Source of the DNA: Komagataeibacter sucrofermentans DSM 15973
GTDB taxonomy: Bacteria; Pseudomonadota; Alphaproteobacteria; Acetobacterales; Acetobacteraceae
Reading direction: 5' to 3'
NCBI RefSeq assembly: GCF_040581405.1
Contig: NZ_CP137157.1
Location: 2,540,001-2,604,000, forward strand
DNA: 64,000 bases
How positions within the stretch are numbered: the first letter of the stretch is position 1; every line of letters starts with the position of its first letter. The position numbers and the translations under genes are program-made. Below are positions 17,596 to 25,912 of this stretch, one piece after another. Under the pieces are notes generated by a model. That model worked only from the letters and a program-made list of their open reading frames with translations, made no database searches and was not told where the DNA came from.

Positions 17596-18099
17596 ATGCC
17601 TGCTCTGACTCAGATCACCACCTCTCGTAATACGAACCCGCTCGACCAGATGGAACAGATCGTGGGCGGCTACGACTGGAATTTCGAGCGCCGCAGCGAT
17701 TCGGAAATGGCAGCCGAGGCACCGGGAAAATGGTGCGATTACGGCCTGTTCTTCTGCTGGTCGGAAGAGGTGAACGCCATGCACTTCACCTGCACGTTCG
17801 ACCTCAAGGTGCCGCCCGAGCAGCGCCGCAACCTGTTTGAACTCGTGGCCCTGGCCAATGAGCGGCTGTGGATCGGCCATTTCGGCATGGATCTTGAACA
17901 CGGCACGCCCGTGTTCCGCCATGCGGTGCTGCTGCGCGGCTCGCGCGGGGCGTCGATGGAAAGCCTTGAGGACATGATCGACATCGCGCTGACGGAATGC
18001 GAGCGGTTCTATCCCGCCTTCCAGTTCGTGCTGTGGGGCGGCAAAAAACCGGCGGAAGCCCTTGAGGCCGCCATGCTTGACTGCGCGGGGATGGCGTAA
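17596..18099 (+). CDS. YbjN domain-containing protein
   Basis: 167 residues; GGGAG lies 6 nt before the ATG. The YbjN/TY3-chaperone-like fold is recognised from DYGLFFCWSEEVNAMHFTC, a central LVALANERLWIGHF and the late MIDIALTECERFYPAFQ. Family members resemble type III secretion chaperones and are linked to stress and motility in E. coli, but the molecular role is unknown. The TAA stop overlaps the proC ATG by one base, so the two are probably co-translated. Confidence 0.88.
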   Translation: MPALTQITTSRNTNPLDQMEQIVGGYDWNFERRSDSEMAAEAPGKWCDYGLFFCWSEEVNAMHFTCTFDLKVPPEQRRNLFELVALANERLWIGHFGMDLEHGTPVFRHAVLLRGSRGASMESLEDMIDIALTECERFYPAFQFVLWGGKKPAEALEAAMLDCAGMA

Positions 18100-18941
18100 T
18101 GGGCGAACTCCTTCCGCCGCTGCTGCTCGTGGGCTGCGGCAAGATGGGGGGCGCCATGTTCGATGGCTGGCTGAAGGAGGGGCTCGCCCCTTCCTTCATC
18201 GTCGATCGCCATCGCGACTCGGTGCCGCCGCCACATCAGCTCGTGCGCAGCCTCGACGCGGTTCCCGCCAGCTTCCGCCCCGGCATGATCGTGCTGGCCA
18301 CCAAACCGCAGAAAGTGGATGCGGTGCTGCCCACCCTCGCCCCCTTTGCCGCCCACGCCCCCGTGCTGTCCGTGCTGGCAGGCCGCACGGTGGAGAGCCT
18401 GGCCACGGCCACGGCCCTGCGCGCCTGCCTGCCCGCAGGCAGCCCGCCTCCTGCCGTGATCCGCGCCATGCCCAATACGCCGAGCGCCATCGGGCAGGGC
18501 ATGACGGTGTGCTACGCCCCGCCGCCTGCTACCGCGGCCGATCGCAGGCTGTGCGCGCGGCTGATGAGCGCGGTGGGCGAAGTGGCCTGGATCGAGCATG
18601 AAGACCAGATGGACATGGTCACCGCCATTTCAGGCAGCGGCCCGGCCTACGTGTTCCTGCTGGCTGAACTGCTCGAGCAGGTGGGCATCGACCACGGCCT
18701 GCCCGCCGCCCTGGCCCGCCAGATCGCGCGCCAAACGGTGGCAGGCTCCGGCGCGCTCATGCAGGCCAGCGGGCTTGATGCCGCCACCCTGCGCCAGAAC
18801 GTGACCAGCCCCGGCGGCACGACGCAGGCCGCCCTTGCGGTGCTGATGGCGCCCGATGCCTGGCCCGCCACGCTCGATGCCGCCCTTGCCGCCGCCGCGC
18901 GGCGCGCGCGCGAACTGTCAGGCCCGCAGCCCGTTTCATGA
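18099..18941 (+). CDS. proC: Pyrroline-5-carboxylate reductase
   Basis: 280 residues. Catalyses the last step of proline synthesis, NAD(P)H-dependent reduction of pyrroline-5-carboxylate. The Rossmann motif is LLVGCGKMGGAMFDGWL; later features are VIRAMPNTPSAIGQGMT and the family signature ISGSGPAYVFLLAELLEQVGI with TVAGSGALM and NVTSPGGTTQAAL. It is coupled to the ybjN-like gene upstream. The companion proA is at 6522 on the other strand. Confidence 0.96.
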   Translation: MGELLPPLLLVGCGKMGGAMFDGWLKEGLAPSFIVDRHRDSVPPPHQLVRSLDAVPASFRPGMIVLATKPQKVDAVLPTLAPFAAHAPVLSVLAGRTVESLATATALRACLPAGSPPPAVIRAMPNTPSAIGQGMTVCYAPPPATAADRRLCARLMSAVGEVAWIEHEDQMDMVTAISGSGPAYVFLLAELLEQVGIDHGLPAALARQIARQTVAGSGALMQASGLDAATLRQNVTSPGGTTQAALAVLMAPDAWPATLDAALAAAARRARELSGPQPVS

Positions 18942-19001
18942 CCCAGTGGCAGCGCACGGCCCCTATTTCTACGACCCCCAACCCGGAAGATCAGACCCTC
19001 C

Positions 19002-19634
19002 ATGGATAACGACCTGTTTGACGCCACCCTTCTCCGCTCCGCGCTGGAGCGTGCCGGTTCGCACGGATGGCGGCGCACCACGGTCGTTGATGCCGCGCGC
19101 GATGCCGGGCTGAGCCTCGAGACCGCGCGCAAGCGTTTTGCGTGCAAGACCAAGCTGCTGTTCACGCTCGGGCGGCTGGCTGATGAATCCGCCCTAGTGG
19201 AAGACGAGACGGAAGGCAACGTGCGCGACAGGCTGTTCGACATGCTCATGCGCCGACTTGATGTGTTCCAGCAATACCGCGAGGGCGTGCGCAGCGTGCT
19301 GCGCGCCCTGCCCACCGACCCCGCTCTGGCCCTGCTGCTTGGCGGTGCGACACTGGAGAGCATGAAGTGGATCGCCACCGCCGCCGGCGTGGACACCAAT
19401 GGCTTGGCCGGGGCGGTGCGCCTGCAGGCGCTGGTGGGCGTATGGACCCTGACCCTGCGCACATGGGACCGTGATGACAGCGTTGACATGGGCCAGACCA
19501 TGGCGGCACTGGAGGAGGCGCTCAAACGCGCGGGCCGCTTTGTCTCCTTCGGGCCTGAGGCCGTCGAGTCCACGGTGCCTGCAGGCCACGACACCGACCC
19601 GCTGGTGGACCTGCCGCTTGAGCCTTCAGCCTGA
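19002..19634 (+). CDS. TetR/COQ9-like protein
   Basis: 210 residues. An N-terminal helix-turn-helix of TetR type (residues about 5-50: ALERAGSHGWRRTTVVDAAR, then GLSLETARKRFACKTKLL) precedes an all-helical domain. The C-terminal GVWTLTLRTWDRD with a final EALKRAGRF resembles COQ9-type proteins as much as true repressors. COQ9 assists ubiquinone synthesis, and ubiK lies 1.5 kb upstream, so either a regulator or a quinone-synthesis helper is possible. I cannot decide between them. Confidence 0.72.
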   Translation: MDNDLFDATLLRSALERAGSHGWRRTTVVDAARDAGLSLETARKRFACKTKLLFTLGRLADESALVEDETEGNVRDRLFDMLMRRLDVFQQYREGVRSVLRALPTDPALALLLGGATLESMKWIATAAGVDTNGLAGAVRLQALVGVWTLTLRTWDRDDSVDMGQTMAALEEALKRAGRFVSFGPEAVESTVPAGHDTDPLVDLPLEPSA

Positions 19635-19681
19635 CGGGTCCGGACCGCTGTTAAAAATAACGCCTTGATAAAACAGAATGG

Positions 19682-19758
19682 ACGTTTTCGGGTGTCGCCT
19701 TTTTTTCAAAAGGCGGCGTTCTTTTGAAGCTTTTTGAAAAAAGCTTCCCCAAAAACAT
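19682..19758 (+). repeat. Dispersed three-stem repeat, near-full copy
   Basis: Outer arm GTTTTCGGGT, hairpin 1 arms CGCCTTTTT / AAAAGGCGGC, hairpin 2 arms GAAGCTTTTT / AAAAAGCTTC, then right arm CCCCAAAAAC. It lies between the TetR/COQ9-like gene and tRNA-Gln. Confidence 0.8.
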
Positions 19759-19857
19759 CTTTCTGATGGTCCGGATGTTTTGAGGGCAGACTTTTCAAAT
19801 CGCGCCTGAGATATTAGAACTGCATCACGCCATGCGAATCGCGTAGCGTTAGCCTGT

Positions 19858-19932
19858 TGGGGCGTAGCCAAGTGGTAAGGCAGCGGATTTTGATTCCGCC
19901 ATGCGGAGGTTCGAACCCTCCCGCCCCAGCCA
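19858..19932 (+). tRNA. tRNA-Gln (anticodon TTG)
   Basis: 75 nt including an encoded CCA end. Acceptor stem TGGGGCG pairs with CGCCCCA, discriminator G. The anticodon arm is GCGGA / TCCGC with loop TTTTGAT, giving anticodon TTG, and the T arm holds GGTTCGAACCC. Copies of the dispersed repeat stand on both sides. Confidence 0.95.
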
Positions 19933-19974
19933 GTTTTTTCCTGAAAAAACGGCCTCTACCAATTTCAGAAACAA

Positions 19975-20030
19975 AAGTTTCCGGGTGCCGCCTTTTTTCA
20001 AAAAGACGGCGTTGCCCGCGGCTTTTCGCC
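19975..20030 (+). repeat. Dispersed three-stem repeat, left half
   Basis: Left outer arm AAGTTTCCGGGTG and hairpin 1 (GCCGCCTTTTTT / AAAAAGACGGC) are kept. The second hairpin is replaced by a short CGGC-TTTT-type stem. It ends 2 nt before the stop of the alpha-E gene, on the other side of tRNA-Gln from the copy at 19682. Confidence 0.65.
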
Positions 20031-20031
20031 G

Positions 20032-21048
20032 TTAGCCGCCACTGACCGCCTGCACCGCCACGGGCGGCCAGAAGGCACCCGCGATCTCGTTCTGGATCAG
20101 CCGCAATTCGCGCTGGATCCAGTCCATGTATTCATGCAGGCCGCGCAGGATGATGTCCTCCACCGTCTGTTCGGCCAGCGTCACGCGCAGTTCCTCCACC
20201 CGCTCCAGAATCGGCCCGCAATGGCGCAGTCGGTATTCTCCCGCCAGTGAGCCGAGCACGCTGTAAACACAGCGCAGGCTGGTAGAGAGCGAACGGGGAA
20301 ACCCGTCATTCTTGAGCAAAAAACCCACGATATTGGCAGGCGTCATGCCCTCGGGCAGCACGCGGCGAAAGGCGTGGTAGGCCGCAGCCGAACGCAGCAC
20401 GGATGTCCACTGGCTCATGTCGATATCTGACCCCACCCCTTCGCCGCTAGGCAGCAGGGTGTGGTATTTGATGTCGATCAGCCGCGTGATCTGGTCCGCG
20501 CGCTCAAGGTTCTTGCCCAGCAGGTAGAACAGCCAGGCCTGGTCGCGGTACAGCGTGCCCTCGGTAATGCCAAAATGGGTCTGGCAATCCTGCTTGAGCC
20601 GCGTGCACAGCGTGGACAGATAGCCCGCCCCCACATCGTCAGGCCCAAGGTCCATGGCCCAGCGGGTAAACATGTTGAGGTGCATCCACATCTCGGTCGA
20701 GATCAGGGGACGCAGCACGCGGGCGTTCTCGCGCACGCACCGCGCCATGGACACGATCGAATCCGGGTTATCGGGATCGGTAATGTAAAAGCCGACCACG
20801 GTGCGCTCGGTCGCCACCTTGTGGCGCAGGAAGAATGTATCCTCATCGGCATTGATGCGGATGACGCTGTCCCATCCTGCATCCAGGTTGCTGGCATGCA
20901 CCGATGTGCCCGTGACCTCGATCAGGCGGGCCATGTTCTCGATGCGCTCCATGTAACGCGCCAGCCACATCGTGCTTTCCGCATAGCGCGAGAGCAGGTT
21001 GCGCAGGCCCGGCAGCACCGGGGTAGGAAAAACCGAAACCTGTGTCAT
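20032..21048 (-). CDS. Alpha-E domain protein (DUF403)
   Basis: 338 residues from the ATG at 21048, whose first bases overlap the stop of the ATP-grasp gene (ATGA). It is an all-helical protein with the family opening LLSRYAESTMWLARYMERIENMARLIEV and paired conserved segments such as WLFYLLGKNLERADQITRLID. Alpha-E proteins occur almost always beside circularly permuted ATP-grasp and transglutaminase genes in predicted peptide-synthesis clusters. The biochemical role is not established. The larger frame reaching 21219 is excluded because it overlaps the upstream gene. Confidence 0.92.
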   Translation of the reverse strand: MTQVSVFPTPVLPGLRNLLSRYAESTMWLARYMERIENMARLIEVTGTSVHASNLDAGWDSVIRINADEDTFFLRHKVATERTVVGFYITDPDNPDSIVSMARCVRENARVLRPLISTEMWMHLNMFTRWAMDLGPDDVGAGYLSTLCTRLKQDCQTHFGITEGTLYRDQAWLFYLLGKNLERADQITRLIDIKYHTLLPSGEGVGSDIDMSQWTSVLRSAAAYHAFRRVLPEGMTPANIVGFLLKNDGFPRSLSTSLRCVYSVLGSLAGEYRLRHCGPILERVEELRVTLAEQTVEDIILRGLHEYMDWIQRELRLIQNEIAGAFWPPVAVQAVSGG

Positions 21049-22511
21049 GACGCCAGCACCCACGTATCTTTCGCCCCGCCACCCTGCGAGGAGTTGACCA
21101 CAAGCGACCCCTTGCGCAGCGCCACCCGCGACAGGCCACCGGGCAGCACCCATGTCTCCCGCCCGGTTACGGCAAAGGGGCGCAGGTCTACATGCCGCGC
21201 CTCGACCCCTGCCGGGCACAGCGTGGGCGAGACCGACAGGCTGATGACGGGCTGGCTGATGTAATTGGCCGGGTCCGCGCGCAGCCTGCCGCGAAAATCC
21301 TCCAGTTCGGCCTGTGTGGCATGCGGGCCGATCAGCAGGCCGTAGCCGCCGGATTCGCCCACCGGCTTGACCACAAGGTGCTCAAGGTTGGCCAGCGTAT
21401 AGGCCAGCCCCTCGGGCTCGGCGCAGATATGCGTCTCCACATTGGTCAGGATCGGCTCTTCATCGAGGTAGTAGCGGATGATGCGCGGCATATAGGCATA
21501 GACCGCCTTGTCATCGGCCACCCCGGTGCCGATCGCGTTGGCCAGCGTGACATTGCCGCGCCGGTAGGCATCGACCAGCCCCGGCACGCCGAGCAGGCTG
21601 TCGGGGTTGAACACCTGCGGGTCAAGGAAGTCGTCATTGAGCCTGCGATAGATGGAATGGACCGGCCGCAGCCCGGCCACGGTGCGCATGTACACCCGCC
21701 CGTCCTCCACGGTCAGGTCGCGCCCTTCCACCAGCGGAATGCCCATCTCGCGCGCAAGGAACACATGCTCGAAATAGGCGGCATTGTAGATGCCCGGCGA
21801 GAGCAGGACCACCTGCGGGTCATCCACGCCAGCGGGTGCGACTTCAGCCAGCGCGCGGTGCAGGCGGGGGCCGTATTCATCCACCGGGCGCAGGTCCAGC
21901 CCGGAGGCGAGGTCGGGCATGAGGCGCAGCATCATCTGCCGGTCCTCGAGCACATAGGATACGCCTGAAGGCGTGCGCGCGTTATCCTCAAGCACCAGAA
22001 AGCGGCCATCGCGGTCGCGCACGAGGTCGGTGCCATTGATGTGCACGTACACCCCGCCGGGCACGTCCAGCCCGACCATGGCCTGGCAGTAATTGGCGTT
22101 GCCCAGCACCAGCTGCGCGGGGATCACGCCATCACGCAATATGCGCCGCTCGTGATAGATATCGTGCAGGAACAGGTTGATGGCCCTGACGCGCTGCTGC
22201 ACGCCGCGCTCGACATGATCCCACTCGGGCGCTGTCAGCACGCGGGGAATGACATCGAACGGCAGCACGCGGTCAATCGCCTCACGGTCGGAATAGACGG
22301 TAAAGGTGATGCCAAGGCGGTAGAACTGCGCCTCGACGGCGGCAGCGCGGCGGCGCAGTTCGGCCAGGTCAAAGCGGGCCAGCCGGTCGCGCACCTGTTG
22401 CAGCCCGGGGGGCGGGATGTCCTTGCGGTTGAGCAGTTCACAGAAAAAATCCGGGACATCATACGTCGCGAACAGCCCGGCGGCCTGTGCCGCCATCTTC
22501 ATGTCACTCAT
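21045..22511 (-). CDS. Circularly permuted type 2 ATP-grasp protein
   Basis: 488 residues; the ATG at 22511 has GGAGG 6 nt upstream. Recognisable segments are FYRLGITFTVYSD, FDVIPRVLTAPEWDHVERGVQQRVRA, VYVHINGTDLVRDRDGRFLVLEDNARTPSGVSYVLE and HLVVKPVGESGGYGLLIGP, all typical of this family. ATP-grasp enzymes form amide or peptide bonds through acyl-phosphate intermediates. With the alpha-E gene downstream and a divergent transglutaminase/metallopeptidase pair, it fits a predicted peptide-ligation system. The product is unknown. Confidence 0.93.
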   Translation of the reverse strand: MSDMKMAAQAAGLFATYDVPDFFCELLNRKDIPPPGLQQVRDRLARFDLAELRRRAAAVEAQFYRLGITFTVYSDREAIDRVLPFDVIPRVLTAPEWDHVERGVQQRVRAINLFLHDIYHERRILRDGVIPAQLVLGNANYCQAMVGLDVPGGVYVHINGTDLVRDRDGRFLVLEDNARTPSGVSYVLEDRQMMLRLMPDLASGLDLRPVDEYGPRLHRALAEVAPAGVDDPQVVLLSPGIYNAAYFEHVFLAREMGIPLVEGRDLTVEDGRVYMRTVAGLRPVHSIYRRLNDDFLDPQVFNPDSLLGVPGLVDAYRRGNVTLANAIGTGVADDKAVYAYMPRIIRYYLDEEPILTNVETHICAEPEGLAYTLANLEHLVVKPVGESGGYGLLIGPHATQAELEDFRGRLRADPANYISQPVISLSVSPTLCPAGVEARHVDLRPFAVTGRETWVLPGGLSRVALRKGSLVVNSSQGGGAKDTWVLAS

Positions 22512-22809
22512 GCCCTGCCTCCGTTTGCGGGGAGGAGGATCAGGCGTGAAGGAATCATGTCCACCCACCTGCTGTTTCATTTCGATCCGTTACTAGCGGA
22601 GCAAGAAAATCACCTCTTGCCAAGAACGAATCTGCAATCTCTTCCCTTTCGGGCCAAAATGCCGAAAAAATACGATATTGCTGCCACCGCCAATCCTGAT
22701 ACCGTGGGAGTGGCATACCAACCATATCCGAACCGTAACCATCGCCGGGATCACGCACCGGAGTCACGATGGCCGGCATGCGGAACAGCTTACCGAGGCT
22801 CAGGATTAT

Positions 22810-23712
22810 ATGAACGCGCGTGCCATGCTGGTCCACCACACACGCTACCGCTACGACCGGCCTGTCCACCTCGGCCCGCAGACCATCCGCCTGCATCCCC
22901 TGCCCGGCTGCGCCACAATGATCGCGCACGGGCTGGAGATCAGCCCCGCGCCCAGCACGCAGGCATGGTGCCACGACCCGTTTGGCAACCGCGTCGCCCG
23001 CGTCACGTTTGATGGGCGTGTCACGCATTTCGATATTACCGTAGCCCTCACCACCGACCAGACGCCCACGACGCCCCGCCCCCTTGCCGTGGCGCCGACC
23101 GCCCGGATCTGGACGGCGCGGAGCGTGGATGACAGCCCGTCGCTCATCGCGTACAGGCAATCCGCCCTCACCGATGCGACCACGCCACGGCTTGACGCGC
23201 TGGTGGCAGACTGGCGCGCGCGCCTGCCCTGCCCCACGGCCGATCTGCTCATGGACCTGACACGCGCCATCGCGGCCGGCATCACCTACCGCATCCGCAC
23301 CGAGGCTGGCGTATGGTCGCCCGAGGAAACCCTGCGCCACGGCGCGGGATCATGCCGCGATACCGCATGGCTGCTCATCGCCATCCTGCGCCGCCTGGGC
23401 TTTGCCGCGCGTTTCGTGTCCGGCTACCTGTTCCAGCCCGAGCGCTGCGCGCCCGAGCAACTGGGCTGCGAACTCCATGCCTGGGCGCAGGTGCACGTGC
23501 CCGGCGCCGGATGGGTGGGGCTGGACACGACATCGGGCCTGCGGGCGGCACAGGGGCATGTGCCGCTGGCTGCAGCCCCCCGCCCGCAGCAGGCCGCCCC
23601 CGTGAGCGGGCTGCTTGACCAGTGCGAGGCGACATTCGAGGCGACAATGCAGACCACCGTGCTGCCCGCGCCCGCCGCATGCGGGCCACTGCGGTCGAGC
23701 CTGTCTTCATGA
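22810..23712 (+). CDS. Transglutaminase-like protein
   Basis: 300 residues. The N-terminal 80 residues form the bacterial transglutaminase N domain (VHHTRYRYDRPVHLGPQTIRLHP, then DPFGNRVARVTFDG). The core carries the catalytic triad in order: C182 in GAGSCRDTAWLL, H223 in CELHAWAQVHV and D239 in WVGLDTTSG. It could cut or transfer glutamyl amide bonds. The ATG at 22810 is chosen over an upstream ATG at 22678; a weak AGGA precedes it. Its stop overlaps the next gene by 4 nt. The 298-bp divergent gap upstream holds the promoters of both operons and no further gene. Confidence 0.9.
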   Translation: MNARAMLVHHTRYRYDRPVHLGPQTIRLHPLPGCATMIAHGLEISPAPSTQAWCHDPFGNRVARVTFDGRVTHFDITVALTTDQTPTTPRPLAVAPTARIWTARSVDDSPSLIAYRQSALTDATTPRLDALVADWRARLPCPTADLLMDLTRAIAAGITYRIRTEAGVWSPEETLRHGAGSCRDTAWLLIAILRRLGFAARFVSGYLFQPERCAPEQLGCELHAWAQVHVPGAGWVGLDTTSGLRAAQGHVPLAAAPRPQQAAPVSGLLDQCEATFEATMQTTVLPAPAACGPLRSSLSS

Positions 23713-24770
23713 AGCTGTTTTTCTGCCAGTCGTGCCAGCAGATCCTGTTTTTCGAGAATACGGCCTGCGAACGCTGTGGCCACACGCTGGGCTACCTGCC
23801 CGAGCTGACTGAACTCAGCGCGCTCGATGCCCTTGGCGGTGATTTATGGAAACCACTCGCCGCCCCCGACCAGGCGCGCGCGCTGTGCGCCAACAACGCC
23901 CATAGCGCGTGCAACTGGCTGGCACAGCCAGGGCAGGCCTACTGCATCGCCTGCAGCTTCAACCGCACCATCCCCAACCTGTCCGTGCCCGGCAATATAG
24001 AACGGTGGCAGAAGCTGGAGGTGGCCAAGCACCGGCTGTTCTACACCCTGCTGCGGCTGGGCCTGCCGCTGCGCAACCGCAGGCAGGACCCCGAGGGCGG
24101 GCTGGCGTTCGACTTTCTCGACAGCCTGCCCGATGGCACGCCCGCCATGACCGGGCACATGAATGGCATCATCACCATCGCCATCCATGAGGCCGATGAT
24201 GCCCAGCGCGAACGCCTGCGGCTGGAAATGGGGGAATATTATCGCACCCTGCTCGGCCATTTCCGCCACGAGATCGGCCATTATTACTGGAACGTGCTCA
24301 TCCGCGACGCAGGCCCCGAACGCCAGGCCGCCTGCCGCGCGATATTTGGCGATGACCGGCGCGACTATGCCGCAAGCCTCAAGGCCTATTACGCCACGGG
24401 CGCCAGCACCGCATGGCAGGGGCGGTATGTCAGCCAGTATGCCACCTCCCACCCGTGGGAGGACTTTGCCGAGACATGGGCGCATTACCTGCACATCATC
24501 TCGACGCTGGAGACCGCCTGGACCTACGGCATGTCGATCAACGCGCGGGGCGCGCAGGCCCCGCCGCTACGCGCCAGCGTCACGCGCGACCCCTATACCG
24601 AGATGACCTTCGACGAGATCACGCAGGGCTGGCTGCCGCTGACCTATGCCGTCAACAGCCTCAACCGCTCCATGGGGCTGCCTGATTTCTATCCCTTCGT
24701 GCTCACGCCCGACATCCTGCGCAAGCTTGCCTTCATCCACGACCTGATCCGCGAGAGTCGGGTGGAGTAG
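23709..24770 (+). CDS. Putative zinc-binding metallopeptidase with N-terminal zinc ribbon
   Basis: 353 residues from the ATG at 23709, overlapping the transglutaminase stop (ATGA). Residues 1-25 form a zinc ribbon with C6-x2-C9 and C20-x2-C23. The metallopeptidase motif HEIGH is at 187-191 (FRHEIGHYYW), and WEDFAETWAHYLH about 250-262 supplies the probable third ligand. This is the predicted metallopeptidase family often found next to alpha-E/ATP-grasp/transglutaminase genes. Coupling to the transglutaminase suggests the two act together, perhaps to remove a peptide made by the ATP-grasp enzyme. Confidence 0.88.
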   Translation: MKLFFCQSCQQILFFENTACERCGHTLGYLPELTELSALDALGGDLWKPLAAPDQARALCANNAHSACNWLAQPGQAYCIACSFNRTIPNLSVPGNIERWQKLEVAKHRLFYTLLRLGLPLRNRRQDPEGGLAFDFLDSLPDGTPAMTGHMNGIITIAIHEADDAQRERLRLEMGEYYRTLLGHFRHEIGHYYWNVLIRDAGPERQAACRAIFGDDRRDYAASLKAYYATGASTAWQGRYVSQYATSHPWEDFAETWAHYLHIISTLETAWTYGMSINARGAQAPPLRASVTRDPYTEMTFDEITQGWLPLTYAVNSLNRSMGLPDFYPFVLTPDILRKLAFIHDLIRESRVE

Positions 24771-24787
24771 TCAGCAGGGTTTCCAAG

Positions 24788-24866
24788 AAAGGTTTCCGGG
24801 GGACGCCTTTATTTCAAAAAAACGACGTCTGCCGCAGCTTTTTGAAAAAGCGTCCCAAAAACCTTT
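24788..24866 (+). repeat. Dispersed three-stem repeat, diverged copy with paired changes
   Basis: Outer arms AAAGGTTT...GGGGAC and GTCCC...AAACCTTT pair with each other although both differ from the other copies. Hairpin 2 is AGCTTTTT / AAAAAGC. It lies between the convergent metallopeptidase and LysR genes. Confidence 0.7.
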
Positions 24867-24867
24867 A

Positions 24868-25806
24868 TCATTTTCCTTCAGCTTCATCGAAAGCGATGGC
24901 CTGCGTACCCGCATGCATGTCACGGCAGCACGCCCGCAGGGTCGCGATGAAATTGGACAGCAGCGGCACATGCTGGCCCGCGCGCATGGCAATGGCCAGT
25001 TCCGCCCGTGGCGCCTTGGCGCCGAGCGAATGATAGGTCACGCCGCCGGAATGGATCTGGTGCAGCGAGCGCGGCACGACCGAAACGCCAAGCCCTGCCG
25101 CAACGAGCGGCACGGTCGAGGCGATCTGCGGGGCCTGCTGGCCCATGCGCGGTGTAAAGCCCGCATTATGGCAGGCGGAGAGAATGGCATCATGAAAGCC
25201 CGGCCCCAGTTCGCGCGGGAAAATGATGAAGGGTTCATCAGCCAGCATCTCGAGTTCCAGATGCGGGTTGACGGCCAGCGGGTGCCCTTTGGGCAGGGCC
25301 ACGACCGTCTCCTCCTCCAGCAGCGGCGAGACCAGCAGCCCTGCCCCATCAGGCACCGGCGGCCGCACGATGGCGATGTCGATCGCGCGGTCATGCAGCG
25401 CCTTGCGCAGGGCGGGCGTGTTGCTTTCCTCAAGGTAGATGGTCACGTCGGGCCACACTTCGCGGAAGCGGCGCACGGTCAGCGGAATCATGGGCAGCAG
25501 CGAGACCGCGCCTGCCAGCCCCACGCGGATATGCCCCTTCTCACCCCGCGCCAGCCCCGTGGCGGTGGCGATGAACTGCTGCTGCATGCCCAGAAGCGCG
25601 CGCGCCTGGTCAAGCAGCACAAGGCCGATATCGGTCAGCTTGACGCCGCGCGTCAGGCGCTGGAACAGCAATACGCCGAGTTCGTTTTCCAGTTGCTTGA
25701 TCTGCTGGCTCAGAGGGGGCTGCTCCATGCCTATCTGCTCTGCAGCCCGCGTGAAGCTCCCGTTCTCGGCAACTGCCACGAAATATCGTAAATGCCTTAA
25801 ATCCAT
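24868..25806 (-). CDS. LysR-type transcriptional regulator
   Basis: 312 residues. The N-terminal helix-turn-helix is standard (DLRHLRYFVAVAENGSFTRAAE, then QPPLSQQIKQLENELGVLLFQR), followed by a two-lobed periplasmic-binding-like effector domain. It is divergent from lutABC, so it probably controls lactate utilisation, although lut operons elsewhere usually use GntR-type regulators. A palindrome starts 2 nt upstream of its ATG and may be its operator. The effector could be lactate or a related acid; this is inference. Confidence 0.93.
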   Translation of the reverse strand: MDLRHLRYFVAVAENGSFTRAAEQIGMEQPPLSQQIKQLENELGVLLFQRLTRGVKLTDIGLVLLDQARALLGMQQQFIATATGLARGEKGHIRVGLAGAVSLLPMIPLTVRRFREVWPDVTIYLEESNTPALRKALHDRAIDIAIVRPPVPDGAGLLVSPLLEEETVVALPKGHPLAVNPHLELEMLADEPFIIFPRELGPGFHDAILSACHNAGFTPRMGQQAPQIASTVPLVAAGLGVSVVPRSLHQIHSGGVTYHSLGAKAPRAELAIAMRAGQHVPLLSNFIATLRACCRDMHAGTQAIAFDEAEGK

Positions 25807-25807
25807 A

Positions 25808-25831
25808 TTCCATATAAATTATATATGGGAA
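25808..25831. promoter_or_regulatory. Palindromic operator candidate in LysR-lutA gap
   Basis: TTCCATATA and TATATGGGAA form a near-perfect inverted repeat around AATTA, with the T-N11-A character of LysR sites. It abuts the LysR start codon and lies about 80 bp upstream of lutA. Binding here could repress the regulator itself and activate the operon. Confidence 0.5.
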
Positions 25832-25912
25832 TCTTCTTCAATATATATTTGACGAAATAACATGCCATGCGCCACGTTTCGCGCCAACCGTGCTGAGGAT
25901 GAGTATCCCCTG

